A DNA stretch of 64,000 nt from Chitinophagaceae bacterium (GTDB taxonomy: Bacteria; Bacteroidota; Bacteroidia; Chitinophagales; Chitinophagaceae): positions 1 to 64,000 of the forward strand of contig JAIEMP010000020.1 of NCBI GenBank assembly GCA_019752045.1. The letters run 5' to 3'. Each line of letters begins with the position of its first letter. The stretch's first letter is position 1. Position numbers and translations under genes: made by a program. Shown one piece after another: positions 63,394-64,000 of this stretch. The notes beneath the pieces were generated by a model that was not told the origin of the DNA, ran no database searches, and was given only the letters and a program-made list of their open reading frames with translations.

Positions 63394-64000
63394 ATGACCG
63401 AATACAACTATCTCCCCCTCGACGAACAGCAACTCACTTTCGATGAAGTGAAGAATTATCTGCAGTTCAAACAATTTGTATCCATTACGTTTCGTGCACA
63501 TCACAAAATTGAAAAATGCCGGCAATACCTCGATAAAAAAGTAGCAGAAAGTGATACGCCCTTCTACGGCATCAACACCGGTTTTGGTTTTTTGCAAAAC
63601 GTGATCATTGCCGATGATCAGTTGGAGCAACTGCAGAATAATCTGTTGATGAGTCATGCATGTGGTATGGGCGATGAAGTACCTGAAGAAATTGTAAAGC
63701 TCATGCTCGCCTTAAAAATAAAATCGCTCAGCTATGGTTACAGTGCAGTGCAGGTAGATACCGTGAAGCGTTTAATGGACATGCACAACAACAATGTGCT
63801 GCCTGTTATTTATCAGCAGGGATCATTGGGCGCAAGTGGCGATCTGGCTCCATTGAGTCATTTGAGTTTGCCATTGATCGGAATGGGAGAAGTAAGTTAT
63901 GAAGGTGCAAGGCACAAGGCACAAGATGTACTCAAGAAATTAAACTGGCAACCCATTCATTTAAAAAGTAAAGAAGGATTAGCACTCATCAACGGTACAC
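63394..64000 (+). CDS. hutH: Histidine ammonia-lyase, 5' part (runs off the window)
   Basis: Translated from ATG 63394: 'TPFYGINTGFGFLQN', MIO motif 'GSLGASGDLAPLSHLSLPLIGMGEV'. Confidence 0.92.
   Translation, partial: MTEYNYLPLDEQQLTFDEVKNYLQFKQFVSITFRAHHKIEKCRQYLDKKVAESDTPFYGINTGFGFLQNVIIADDQLEQLQNNLLMSHACGMGDEVPEEIVKLMLALKIKSLSYGYSAVQVDTVKRLMDMHNNNVLPVIYQQGSLGASGDLAPLSHLSLPLIGMGEVSYEGARHKAQDVLKKLNWQPIHLKSKEGLALINGT

Noticed and set aside
1-64000. tRNA or rRNA genes
   Set aside because: No cloverleaf-like or rRNA-like stretch was recognised by eye; a tRNAscan/Infernal run would be needed to exclude them.
1-64000. Prophage, restriction-modification or known anti-phage defence locus
   Set aside because: No integrase, phage structural, methyltransferase/endonuclease or defence-family ORFs recognised; only the PIN TA pair is present.

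Overview
Bacteroidota chromosome segment, most like Chitinophagaceae. The basis is T9SS sorting domains, TAnnTTTG -7 promoter boxes, and protein sequence style; no rRNA is present to place it further. Most of the window is housekeeping: rpsL-rpsG-fusA, ruvX, def, lipB, pgi, ribF, a purM-like gene, ftsE, rpsO-pnp, prmA, plsY, dnaG, prfB with its programmed frameshift, pruA, pyrR/pyrB and a partial hutH. Large secreted T9SS or protease proteins are interspersed. The signals I consider most worth follow-up are: (1) three diverged tandem copies of an apparently non-coding ~150-210 nt transcription unit at 61130-62140, each with an identically spaced upstream block, a -7 box and a rho-independent terminator; (2) an M56/BlaR1-like protein fused to an Amidase_3 domain, a TonB-C-like domain and a GldM/PorM-C-like region, paired with a BlaI repressor gene that has two 16-bp dyads spaced 20 bp apart directly upstream; (3) a truncated, synonymously diverged second copy of the ubiA 5' end next to a PIN-domain toxin-antitoxin pair; (4) a four-helix-bundle protein cassette with flanking repeats splitting pyrR from pyrB; (5) REP-like or low-complexity repeats apparently tolerated in frame inside several conserved genes (purM-like, a glycosyltransferase, lipB, hutH); (6) a RAYT transposase with REP-like repeats, and MITE-like elements with inverted ends. 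All calls come from reading the sequence and the supplied ORF translations. No database search or folding was run.
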